The notes under the pieces: generated by a model
Database searches by the model: none
What the model was told of the DNA's origin: nothing
Seen by the model: only the letters and a program-made list of their open reading frames with translations
In this document: one piece after another, positions 22,801 to 32,246 of the stretch
Layout of the letters: each line of letters opens with the position of its first letter
How positions within the stretch are numbered: position 1 is the stretch's first letter
Source: Branchiostoma floridae
Taxonomy: Eukaryota > Chordata > Leptocardii > Amphioxiformes > Branchiostomatidae
Assembly (NCBI RefSeq): GCF_000003815.2
Contig: NC_049982.1
Location: 3,927,259 to 3,991,258 of the forward strand
Length of the DNA stretch: 64,000 bases
Direction: 5' to 3'
Position numbers and translations under genes: made by a program

Positions 22801-23996
22801 GTATGATTTACAGTATGGTTAAAAATCTTTTTTTTGAAACGGTCAAAAAATTACAGCCAGATTTCACACATGATGAATACAAGATACCATTTGTGTGGAG
22901 TGTGAGAGTATTCTAGGGTGCTGGTTCAAATGTCCACTTGGAAAATGGCCTGTAGCAAGGAAGGGCCCAGTCGCATTTGCCACATGATTGTAGCTGTACA
23001 GTAGACATACAACATCTCATGTGTCTTCTATCCATATTGTATATCTTAGAATCTATGTGTCAGATTTGTCAATGAAGGTTAGACATCCAGGTAAAAAGCC
23101 AATTGCCAAACAGAAGTCACTCGAGCCACAAAATCAAAGTGCTTTGAACTGAAATGAATTGCACAGTACCTTCCCTTGACTTGCCTTGTACGTTTATGTA
23201 TTTTCAGGTGTAACGTTGTAATCAACGTGTTTGAGAACGCCCACAAGGTAAATGTGTCGGCCTCAGAAGACTGCGAAGAGTGTGGAGCCTCCATTATTGA
23301 TGTGGACTTCAATAAGGTATGCTTATGTGTCATTCAAGAAATTTCAGAAATTTGGCAAGTTTACAAAGTCACTCTGACAATCTTAAAGAGCAATTACAAT
23401 TCTCTTAAAATTACAAGAAACCTTACAATTTTTAAATAGTTAGCTACTTTCAATACCTACTCATACATAGAATATGCAGTACTACTGGAAAAAGCATTTT
23501 TTCTTTTTCTTTACGTTGTAACATCAGTATACTTGTCAGTATTTGTATGGGCTGCATTATCATTATACTTGATTAGAAAAAAAAAAAACACTTGGTATTT
23601 TCTACCCCCACCTCCACATTGGAAGGGGGAGAGATGCAGCATTCTGTCACGGGGGTGGGAGTGCTATTATTGCCTAAGTCCCAAGTGCTGAAAAGTTCCA
23701 TACATGCATTGTAGGCCTCCTAGTAGTAGTATAGAACTGTAACTAACACTTGGTATTTTCTACTCCCATCTCAGGCCAAGTCACCACTAGAAGGGGGAGA
23801 GACACAGCACTCCGGGTGCATCTTCTGCGACCCCATCCTCACACCTCTTATCGAGAAGCACTACGCGGCCACCAGACACCCAAAGTTCAAGGGGGGAGGG
23901 GGTCGAGGTCGTGGGCGGGGCCGGGGGAGGGGCAGAGGGCGTGGGAGGGGGAAACCCAAGAACAAGATGGACCAACTGGCAGCATACTTTGTGTAA
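5188..23996 (+). CDS. TOP3B: DNA topoisomerase 3-beta, 18 exons, complete
   Basis: Exons: 5188-5314, 6176-6282, 6927-7004, 7276-7395, 8134-8301, 9527-9661, 10173-10285, 10649-10849, 11120-11203, 11531-11651, 12178-12360, 12751-12856, 12974-13077, 15333-15550, 16654-16834, 21549-21748, 23208-23316, 23775-23996. All junctions keep frame, giving 858 aa (human TOP3B about 862). The protein is a type IA topoisomerase that passes single DNA or RNA strands through a transient 5'-phosphotyrosyl break. The N-terminal TOPRIM domain shows [12 protein letters not shown] and DCDKEGENI (Asp116, Asp118). The active-site motif SYPRTET contains Tyr335. Exons 15-18 encode Cys-pair zinc ribbons (CGKC, HCATC, CPYC, CFDP-like CDP). 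The last exon encodes an Arg-Gly (RGG-type) tail, the region that binds RNA and TDRD3 in animals. Seven exons have partial copies in neighbouring introns. Confidence 0.96.
6372..6735 (+). mobile_element. tRNA-derived SINE in TOP3B intron 2
   Basis: The left end looks like a tRNA promoter (GTGGCGCAGAGGCAGCG as A box, GGTCTCGAGTTAGAATC as B box). The body holds the shared CTTGGGAAAGGCACTTTACG block, and the element ends in a GAA-rich tail. The same body recurs at 15556-15870. Confidence 0.7.
7486..7692. mobile_element. MITE family A, copy 2, with target-site duplication
   Basis: The ends are GAGGGTCTGCATG and CATGCAGACCCTC in inverted orientation. TAAGAT flanks both sides directly, consistent with a 6-bp target-site duplication. 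It lies in TOP3B intron 4 and matches copy 1 throughout. Confidence 0.8.
8363..8738 (+). repeat. Three echoes of TOP3B exon 5 end with donor site
   Basis: The last 35-55 bases of exon 5 plus the first bases of the intron recur with the exon-intron boundary at 8410, 8563 and 8738 (true boundary 8301). The second echo still encodes [15 protein letters not shown] without change. All three retain the CAG/GTTAGTT donor. Confidence 0.85.
9092..9500 (+). repeat. Two echoes of TOP3B exon 6 acceptor region
   Basis: Segments at about 9092-9187 and 9390-9500 repeat the sequence before and across the exon 6 acceptor. Each has TTGACACACACAAACCTGTG, a TTCCAG acceptor-like site, then GGAAGTA as in the start of exon 6 (9527). 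Confidence 0.75.
10851..10900 (+). repeat. GT/G simple repeat at exon 8 donor
   Basis: A (GT)n tract followed by a G run lies directly after the exon 8 donor and separates the exon from its echo. Confidence 0.9.
10909..10976 (+). repeat. Echo of TOP3B exon 8 active-site segment, amino acids unchanged
   Basis: The final 68 bases of exon 8 are copied with a GTAAGTG donor. The copy encodes the same residues as the parent, including SYPRTET with the catalytic tyrosine. All four base differences noted (TAT/TAC, ACA/ACT, CAT/CAC, CTG/CTT) are synonymous. Confidence 0.85.
12451..12528. repeat. Imperfect 23-24 bp inverted repeat in TOP3B intron 11
   Basis: Arms around AAGGCCTAAAGGCAGTTTA and TAAACTGCCTTTAGGCATAA face each other across about 30 bases. 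It looks like a small foldback element. Confidence 0.75.
13081..13544 (+). mobile_element. 464-bp element copy 1, adjoining exon 13 donor
   Basis: This block is nearly identical to 14437-14900 and of the same length. It starts with AGGGG(G)AGGGAGTTG and ends CAGCCCCTCCCCTGA, so the ends are inverted G-rich and C-rich sequence. It begins within four bases of the exon 13 splice donor. Confidence 0.75.
14437..14900 (+). mobile_element. 464-bp element copy 2, same intron
   Basis: Direct repeat of 13081-13544 with only one or two indels seen by eye, which implies recent duplication or two recent insertions of the same family. No open reading frame of note. Confidence 0.75.
15185..15283 (+). pseudogene. 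Truncated duplicate of TOP3B exon 14 (pseudo-exon)
   Basis: A good acceptor (TTTTTCTCTCCAG) leads into 28 codons homologous to the start of exon 14 (15333). It then runs into a few unrelated codons and TAA at about 15281-15283. Against the true exon there are about eleven synonymous differences and a single replacement (Asp in the copy, Asn in the exon). The copy keeps the KADY form found in vertebrate TOP3B. Inclusion would truncate the protein. Confidence 0.8.
15556..15870 (+). mobile_element. SINE copy 2 in TOP3B intron 14
   Basis: Shares the tRNA-like head and the CCTTGGGAAAGGTACTTTAC body with the SINE at 6372-6735. A further tail-only fragment of the same family lies at about 16080-16215 (GAGATCCTATGTTTGAGGAGAG). 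Confidence 0.65.
16928..17181 (+). repeat. Echoes of TOP3B exon 15 end
   Basis: The exon 15 segment from LYKEIKCP to the GGCAAG/GTGAG donor is repeated at about 16931-17003 and 17037-17106, and begins a third time at about 17148. The first echo differs from the exon at four positions, all synonymous. The third is cut at 17181 by the 3.8-kb inverted-repeat element. Confidence 0.85.
17182..21015. mobile_element. 3.8-kb non-autonomous DNA element with 37-bp inverted ends
   Basis: Left end 17182-17218 and right end 20979-21015 are inverted copies of each other. Both begin CCCTTGCCAAACTGGTCTG, both finish GCTTTAAGGCC, and they differ only in a short central stretch. The element sits inside an exon 15 echo: GAACTG lies on the left, and the echo resumes at TGGTGTTCTCCACGG on the right, with TG possibly duplicated. 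No transposase-like frame was seen inside. A partial MITE family A end lies within it at 20011-20057. Confidence 0.8.
21016..21160 (+). repeat. Continuation of exon 15 echoes after the inserted element
   Basis: The interrupted echo resumes here and is followed by one more, more diverged copy at about 21079-21150. In that copy Asp becomes Glu, Leu becomes Met, and the donor context is damaged. Confidence 0.8.
22046..22962 (+). repeat. Three echoes of TOP3B exon 16 end
   Basis: Copies of the segment encoding about [13 protein letters not shown] with its donor occur at about 22046-22129, 22396-22474 and 22894-22962. The first two keep a GTAAG donor; the third is degraded. The parent exon ends at 21748. 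Confidence 0.8.
22485..22860 (+). repeat. Dispersed repeat, also at 60022-60365
   Basis: Shared landmarks are GGCCATGTTGATT at the left, GGCAAAACA/TTGCCAAAA-type central sequence, and a TATGGTTRAAAATCTTTT then GAAACGG right end. The two copies are diverged but collinear. Confidence 0.5.
23589..23665 (+). repeat. Echo of TOP3B exon 18 acceptor region
   Basis: ACACTTGGTATTTTCTAC and AGGGGGAGAGA from the true acceptor and exon start (23745-23815) recur here about 155 bases upstream, with the coding frame already disrupted. Confidence 0.75.
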
Positions 23997-25157
23997 AGCC
24001 TCAGTCACACAGTCAAAGAGCTTCCACCATATTTAGGTTTTTTAGTTTTGTTTATTTGTTATTTTTAGGCACACAGTATTTCATGGCCTATGTACAGAGT
24101 GACAATAGATTCTCCAAAACTTGCTCGTAGAGAAAACGCCCGAGTGGGACAAGAGCCTAACTGTGTTATTCCCAGACACCAGGAGGCGAGCTGCAATGGA
24201 ATGTGTCAGCTTACGCCTCCTGACATCAAATGTATTAACATTGTATCTGCACAGAGTCAGCTGTTACTGCTGGACCTGTATTTGTTTATTTCTCGTTTTA
24301 TTTTGTAAAAATCTTATTAGTCATAGTTGCTGATCACCATGCAGAAGGTGGCTGAATGGAAAAAAAGATCACGAGTATATCAATTTGTGTTTCGAAATTA
24401 CGTATATATTACAAATTTTGTACTTGACAATATTTGCTGATCTATACTGAAACATGTAAATATAAAGTTTTTCAGTAGTACATGTGTGGTAGTATAATAT
24501 AATTGCAGTGCAAGTCCAGATACTAATAGTGCTAACTTAAAGTATATTACAAATTCATGCCCGACGGCCAACTGAAAGTACATGTAACATATAGTAATTA
24601 TGAGTGAAAATTGAATGATATCAAGAACTAGTTCCTACATTATACTACATTCTGAAATATACGTAGTCTTGGTAGTTAAACCAGTCAGAATTGCCCTGAG
24701 AATGGTGACAGACGGTCACAGAAACGTCGGAGAAAATAAAATTGTGGTTGTTTAAAAGAGTCTCTTTATCCGTCCTGTCATCAGCAGTGAAAGAAACTGT
24801 CCATTGTCATTAAACATATTATGACAATGGCTGCTGTCTTTTAGAACCTACATAGAACGTAATGTTGTCTCAGGTTGGTTTTTGTATCCTGGATAGATCT
24901 GAAAAATCCAGCAATAGAGGTATTTTGTAGTTGTTGACAATATTGGCTAATTATAATTTTTGAATCTTGTAGCGGTATAACTACACACGTCAGCATCTGA
25001 ATACGTCATCCTACCATAGTTGACACGACAACACACAATACACACACAACACAACACAATATATAATGTAGCATAAAAACCACGAGGCCTTGCAGCATGC
25101 CAAGTGGCACATCCGCATGCTAACGATCATGTACCCGTTCATCAATGACAGGCTAAC
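23997..25157. other. 3' flank of TOP3B, convergent with the channel gene
   Basis: No further gene is seen. A candidate AATAAA polyadenylation signal is at 24735-24740. The sequence is otherwise AT-rich. TOP3B and the channel gene end facing each other about 1.8 kb apart. Confidence 0.5.
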
Positions 25158-25420
25158 GTCACATTTCCAAACCGGGGCCCGCCTGGGCTGTTTGTGCAAA
25201 CGAAAAATAGACATGTATCCGTAAATATATACACAAATAATGCCCACGGCTTTTCTCTTTACGTATCGTGTATTTTGGTGTCTTTTATACCATACAGCTC
25301 TGCATCTTCACGTCTACCTTATCCCCCAACGACCAGGAGGTCAAGGGACTAGGTAGGTAGATATATCATACTTTTCCTTCCCGAAAGCTGCCCGGCCGGG
25401 CGTTGGTGTGGAAATGTGAC
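25158..25420. mobile_element. MITE family B copy (263 bp)
   Basis: Inverted ends GTCACATTTCCAAACCGGGG and the matching CCGGCCGGGCG...GGAAATGTGAC. Related copies lie at 34026-34135 and 43471-43658, all within or beside the channel gene. Confidence 0.7.
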
Positions 25421-25427
25421 GTAGGCC

Positions 25428-25790
25428 CTAACCGATATGATACACTATAGGAACCGCTAGGACTATGGCCCCCCGGTACACCACCAGACACAGCCTGTCC
25501 AGCACGTGGGACAACATCATCCAATCACTCTCCGTCTGTACGATGCTGTACAAATCGTCCTTTCTACAATGCAAACCAGTCTAGCTTCTCCCAAATTACT
25601 ACTCATCAATGACTTAACCGATGTGGTACACTATGGGAACCGCCAGGACTATGGTCCCCCGGTACACCACCAGACACAGCCTGTCCAGCACGTGGGACAA
25701 CATCATCCAATCACTCTCCGTCTGTACGATGCTGTACAAATCGTCCTTTCTGCAATGCAAACTAGTCTAGCTTCTCCGATAACTACAACT
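25428..25790 (-). repeat. Two echoes of the channel's TM4-encoding exon end, stops included
   Basis: Two tandem copies (about 25428-25600 and 25614-25790) lie just beyond the true stop codon at 25811. On the minus strand the nearer one still reads TESDWMMLSHVLDRLCLVVY, then an Arg in place of Leu, and ends VYHIG and stop like the parent. Most differences from the parent exon are at third positions. Confidence 0.85.
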
Positions 25791-25810
25791 CATCAACGCT
25801 CGTCGTTGAA

Positions 25811-28800
25811 TTAACCGATATGGTACACTATGGGAACCGCTAGAAATATGGTCCCCAAATACACCACCAGGCACAGCCTGTCCAGCACGTGGGACAATAT
25901 CATCCAGTCGCTCTCGGTCTGCACCAGGCTGTTCTGCTCGTCCTGCCTCTTCAGCCAGCCGTTGAGGCTGTCCAGGCTGGTCCGGATGCCGTCCATGCTG
26001 TCCTTCAGCCCCCACATCACGGCGTTGATGCTGGCCAGGACACGCAGGTGGTTCCGGCGCCTGCAAAAGTAAAAAAACAACGAAGTGATATCGATCCAGC
26101 TTAGCTCACTGAACAGATTTTCTTCTACCGATCATGACAGAAAAGTTAGACGCAATGTATTTTTACAGGTTCCCTAGCTCATACAGATTCCCCTAGTCTT
26201 TTATTTCTTAGAGCCATTTTTCACCGATTATGACAGAAAAGACAGACGCAAAATCACCCAATGTAACGTTTTGTTTTTACAGGTTCATTGTACCATGGTT
26301 GCACAATGAATCACTGCTAATTAACGACCCGCCATAAGGACTGCAACCCTTTCCGGTAGCATGTATGCTATGTCGGGTGAGCGTTCGGCTTCTAATTCCA
26401 TAGTAAGGGCCGCTAACCACTGGACTACACACGCTACCGGACTAGACTGGGCTACCCACACTGAACTATGCACGCTACTTGAATAGAGTCGACTACGCAT
26501 GCTACCTGCGGGGCATTTCCTCGTCGTCCTCCGCGATGTCCACGGGAGGCGGGAACGGCTGGTGGAGCGGGTTGAACCTCATGATCATGACGTCCTCGGT
26601 GAACGATGGCGTCTCTTTCTTCACGCTGCATCGGGAAATGTGCACAAAGATGATATCTGGTTGAGAGGGTTCTTCATTGTGTACAGCACGAGTATCATAA
26701 TTGTGTACAACATTAAGATATTGTCCGTGGCATCCGTTGGCCGACACTGCCTTTTCCTACATACTAACTATTCTGCCACCGGAGGATCTGCGTAGAGATT
26801 ATACAACATCTGGAATATACAGGCTATCGAATCCCGAAGCAAATCGTCTGATGGTTGCTGCAGTCTGTATCAAATTTGTGCAGGTGAAAAAATTGAAATT
26901 CTTACTCTCGTTTCTTGGTCATGACTCCCAGCAGCATCGCCATGGCCATTATTGTCTGTGATCATTACTCTTCCTCTGTACATGTATCAAAGTTGTGGAG
27001 GTAAAGAAAAAGAAACCTTACTCTCTTTTCTGTCTCCCAGTAACATCGCCGTGGCCATTATTATTCGTGATCATTATTATTCCTATCAAAGTTGTGGAGC
27101 TAAAAATGAAACCTTACTCTCTTTTCTTGGTCATGTCTTCCAGCAACATCGCCTTGGCCATTATTGTCTGTGATCATTACTCTTCCTCTGTACATGTATC
27201 AAAGTTGTGGAGGTAAAGAAAAAGAAACCTTACTCTCTTTTCTGTCTCCCAGTAACATCGCCGTGGCCATTATTATTCGTGATCATTATTATTCCTATCA
27301 AAGTTGTGGAGCTAAAAATGAAACCTTACTCTCTTTTCTTGGTCATGTCTCCCAGCAGCATCGCCATGGCCATTATTGTCTGTGATCATTACTCTTTCTC
27401 TGTACATGTATCAAAGTTGTGGAGCTAAAAAAGAAACCTTACTCTCGTTTCTTGGTCATGTCTCCCAGCAGCATCGCCATGGCCATTATTGTCTGTGATC
27501 ATTACTCTTTCTCTGTACATGTATCAAAGTTGTGGAGGTAAAGAAAAAGAAACCTTACTCTCTTTTCTTGGTCATGTCTCCCAGCAACATCGCCATGGCC
27601 ATGTACTTGAGGAAGAAGACCACAGCCCAGTCCGGCATGTCCCCCTCCTTCCCGGACAGCGCGATCACCACGGTGGTCAGCCACATGAACAGCCCCGCCA
27701 ACGTGATGGCCACGATGGTCAACACTCCTACATGGACGGAGAGACAATTATGTGTTAAACTATTCACCTTTTTGCTGATTATTTGAATGACTGTTTTGCT
27801 AGAAACTAAAATTAAGATATGATTGAACTATGACCTGTTTTACTGGAATATCATTATCTAATGATGGCGACAGTAGAGAGAGTAGGTCAGGAAGTGAGAG
27901 AGTGAGTGAGTGAGTGAGTGAGTGAGTGAGTGAGTGAGTGAGTCAACACTCCTACATAGACGGAGAGGGAAACTGCAGCTGTGAAAACTGTATTCTGTGT
28001 GGTCATCATGCCCCACAAACAAACTGACGTGCGTCTGTTGTTCATCATTTTGTTAAGTTATCAATTTGTTTGCCTGTTGTGAAGCTGGTGTATTACGCCG
28101 AAGGGTGGTTATACCGGTTGTATAGATACCGTTACAGATACGAAAACAATAAAACTTACCAAAGAGCGGGAAGTGCCCCGTTTTCGGCAGGTAGTCGCTG
28201 ATGACGACCAGCGACACGAACATGGAGAGCAGGATGCTCATGCCCCAGGACAGGCGGTCGCCCTTGTCGATGGGGATGAAGAAGGTGATGCACATGAGCA
28301 GGACCAGCACGATGGACGGAGAGACCGTGGTACACATGTGGAACGTCGGGTCACGCACCAGCTTCATGGACAAACACGCCTGGACACACGGGAATGAATG
28401 AATGGATGAATGGATGAATGAATGGATGGATGGTTTATTTGATCATTGTGATCATATAGAAAAAATGCATCGCAGCCATAGGCCCCCCAATAGATAGTAC
28501 TAGTATCTTAAAATAGCATCTGCGGTTTAAAGGGTTTCTGTGTATGTACAATACGTGGTCACAATTAGCATACAACTGATAAATGTTGTAAGCTTACAAT
28601 TGAAATGAGGTAGATCATAATTTGGTACATTGAGTCTTCGGACCACATCGACTCTGTGGAAGTGGTCAGCGTTTTAAACAGGGAACCCGACTTCTTTATG
28701 AAATGAGTGAAGGAAGTCATCTACGTCAGGGCACACCAACCTTCTTTTATTTCCGAAGACCTTTGACACAGTGCTGACGTCACGCGTGCCAGCAAATCAC

Positions 28801-31800
28801 GTGTCTATAACATTCGGGTCAGTGTCCAATAGCCATTATCTGGGACTATTGGACACTGCTTGGTCCGCTTTTGTGCTGTTTTAGGCTGTGATACTGTCCT
28901 ATACAACCAGTAAATCTGCTTGGAGATTAACATGATGTCAAAACCGATTCACCGTACTTTGCGTCTGTCCGACACCGTCATGTTGACCGTGGCCGTCCAC
29001 TCGCCGCTCTTGAGAGTCCTGGGATCGTGGCAGCCGTGCACCTCGAAGAAAAATGAAGAAGACAGTTATTTACAGATCCGTGCTCATATGGGACAGTCTA
29101 CCACAGGATATACAGTCTGCCAGCAAGTGCAGGTTTAAACGGGAGCTCACTGTGTATGTAAATTAATAACTGTATCTGCATTTTATGTAACGTTACAATT
29201 TTAAGACCTCATACCTTCCGTACACAAAATAAAGCCCATACCAACAGGCTTTCGATCAGTCCTCAGATCCTTATCGAGTTATTACTAGTAGTTTGTCCTA
29301 TTTTTAATGTCCCAAAGTCCAGGAAGATTAGCTATCTACATTGTAATGCATGGCAGCTAATGGGATGAATAAAGTTTCCAAGTTACCTCGGCAGTCGTCG
29401 TGTTTCCCGAGCAGATGAGCTCCTCTTCGTTCTCCACGTCCGTGTGCAGGCACACCGGGCACGTGATGGTGTCGAACGGAAACAGGAAGTGGTTCAGGTC
29501 ACACGTGGTCACGATGATGTCCTCTGGAAAATTACATTCAGGATCAGCAGTAGGCAATTGTCAGTCTCTTGCCAGTAAGACTATGAATAGTACGTTTTCT
29601 ACACAATTTACTTATTTTTTGTACGCTTTGTACGTCTGAGGCAAGTTTCTGCTTTTCCAGGTCACATGTGGTCACGATAATATCCTCTGAAAAACCGAAG
29701 GAAAGCTATCAGAGGCCAATATTTAGCTCTTAGCTAAAGGATATGGACGAAGGACTGAAATCCCCTTTAGCTGCTGGCTAAAGAATAGCAGAGACATTTC
29801 CGTTTCAATAGCTGATGTTAACAAAGCAAATCAACAGTGCATCTGTTTGTGGTGCTGAAAACCGGATTGCTGTAATTTTTCTGATCTATTCAACTAATAC
29901 AATCTCTATAAAGCTACTGAAATGTTATACACTAACAACCCTCGGTGACGATATAGTAATCATATCTTACCGATTATCCATGTGACTTGGCCGGTGTTAA
30001 ACATGGTCAGGTCTGCCTTCGGAAACCCGCCGAAGTCCTTGTCCGCACTGGAACGGACACAGGACAACACAAATCATTCCGTTAGTATTCAAGACCTTGA
30101 TATATTGTGGCTGAGATGTTTTGTAGTTAGAACAAAGGAACCTGCGCAATCTCATTATTTTTACGTATGCTACGGTACCGTTTCGAACAAGGAGCCCCAC
30201 CGGATAGCGCACGGGTTGCACTTTCAGGCGTGATTCCTACGTGACCCCATGGGACAACCTGCGGCTACCAGTCTTTTTTAGGACACGGCAGGACCCTGGC
30301 CTTGTTTTTTCAATTCGCAGTTAAAATCTAACCGGGACCTGGCGACGCCGCGACCTACTCGTGAAAGCAACGAGAGGCACTCCCACCCCATCGTATCCTG
30401 CAGTCAATTGTGGCGTCGGAGATCGACGGGAGCTACACTACCTGTGTACATGGGACCGCAGCATTACGCTATAATAATAATATAGGGTGTATTTTGCAGC
30501 CAGTAGGTACCCAAAGTGTGGGTAATGAGGCTGTTTAACGTGGTCGAGGCACCTCCTCGAGTGCGGGACCCCTATGAATAGCGTATGGCGAGGACATAGT
30601 CTATACTACGCAAAATCTTAGCGGTAAAGCAGGTGCCATTCAGCTTTGCCTGCACCAGTGCAGTGTAACTATGAAGAAAGGCTATATCGAGTCTGGCCAT
30701 GAGTTACCTCCGTAGCAGTTTGAGTGTCGGTTTCCAGACAGTGTCGTGGTCAACCCGAACTTTGGAGACGCCGTAATGAAACACGTCCCAACTCAGCCGC
30801 TGGTCATGCCACGTCTGTTTAAACAAACAAACAAACAAACAAACAAACAAACACACAAATAAGCAAACACACGAGTAAGTGGTTGTGCTCATGAGCTTTG
30901 CGATACATGTAATCTTCAATTCACACACACACTTTTGTAGAAACAGTTTGTGTGTCCCACAGAATATATCTGCTCTCATCCCTGGAAAAGCCTATACTAA
31001 GGGCAGGAACTTAGAAACACGGCATGCAAACAATCAAATATTCCTTACCAATCCGACTCGAAAGGCTGTGGTGACGGTCTCTGTTGATTCGTCCTAAATG
31101 GAAAAATAACCAAACAACGTAGAAGCCAAAGTCATACCCAAAGTCAAGAAGCCAAATCGTCTCTAGATTACCATTTTACAATGCGTAAACAATCTTAATG
31201 ATTAAAGAAGTTATTACCATTTACAAATATTTCTTGACATAAAATTTACTATGTGCGGTTGTAGAGCAATCAAGTTCATATCAATACCTCGTCAACATAC
31301 TAAGGGTTAGGATTGATTTGATTTGATTTGATTCATTAAGATTGGAAACGGTACAATACAAGTGGGTCACAGGCAGCCGTATGCTGGTGTCGTGGCCCAC
31401 ACATCAATACATACATATAAATGGACACACTGGGAGACAGACAACAGAAAATCATTCTGTTGTATTCCGAATGAGCTCACCAGATTGATAATGCTGACAA
31501 TACTTCCCGCGATTGTGATGTTGACGACCCCCACCGTCGGGGAGAGGGTCGGGGAGTACTCGCCTTCGATGAACTTGTCGTTCAAGAGCCGCTCCCTCGA
31601 CTCCACTGGAGGAACGAAGGAAAAAAAATGCCCATCATTACCAGTATTTGATATCTTAAGGCCCGTTATGGACCCAGCGGGAGTATTCCGCGTATAGATG
31701 ACATAGCACGTCCTTCCATGATACTGACCAGGTACTGCGATTTGAAAAAAAAACGACTGCCGTGTTCACTGTGACGTCACCAAAGGAACTTCATTTGACT

Positions 31801-32214
31801 ACCTGGAGGCAGGACTCTGTGCAAACGTCTAAATTCAATGAATTATACTCATTGTGATTGGATGAAATGGTGTATGTTGATTGTTAGTTTGTTTTATTGC
31901 GATCTCCATTAGTGTACATCATAAAATCATGCCACTACTCTTCCTGGAGTCATAAATGATGTCATGAGGACTTCAAAACAGATAACAATTAAGTACCTTT
32001 GCATATCGGTGCCTCAGTGTCCCATATGTGGTTCCCCAGACACCTGGCCGCAGCCGACCCCAGCAGCGTGTACCCCTGCACGCAGCTGTACGACACCGTG
32101 TCTCCCCGGGAGTAGAACTGGCGCACAGGCTTCATCAGGACTCCCCGCTCCGACCCGCGGTCTCGGCACAGGAGCGACTCTGGAAGGGAAGGTGAATCAA
32201 TCAATCAATCAATT

Positions 32215-32246
<32 letters not shown>

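Larger units (their letters stand above)
25811..31605 (-). other. Channel portion: ligand-binding domain and TM1-TM4
   Basis: The ligand-binding domain shows the beta1-beta2 pattern (VNITIAG, INLDES, VGLTWHDQRLSW). It has a canonical Cys-loop with exactly 13 residues between cysteines (C-DLNHFLFPFDTIT-C, exon 29387-29523). TM1-TM2 (28160-28379) includes KGDRLSWGMSILLSMFV. The acidic residue before TM2 and the absence of an inserted proline favour cation selectivity by family rules. TM3 is in 27559-27727. The cytoplasmic loop (26506-26625 and start of 25811-26060) is short and acidic, then Arg-rich. TM4 follows the usual W..LSHVLDRLCL pattern. The segment after the Cys-loop is short and lacks the usual SW motif, and there is no vicinal Cys-Cys pair, so acetylcholine binding is not predicted. 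Confidence 0.9.
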
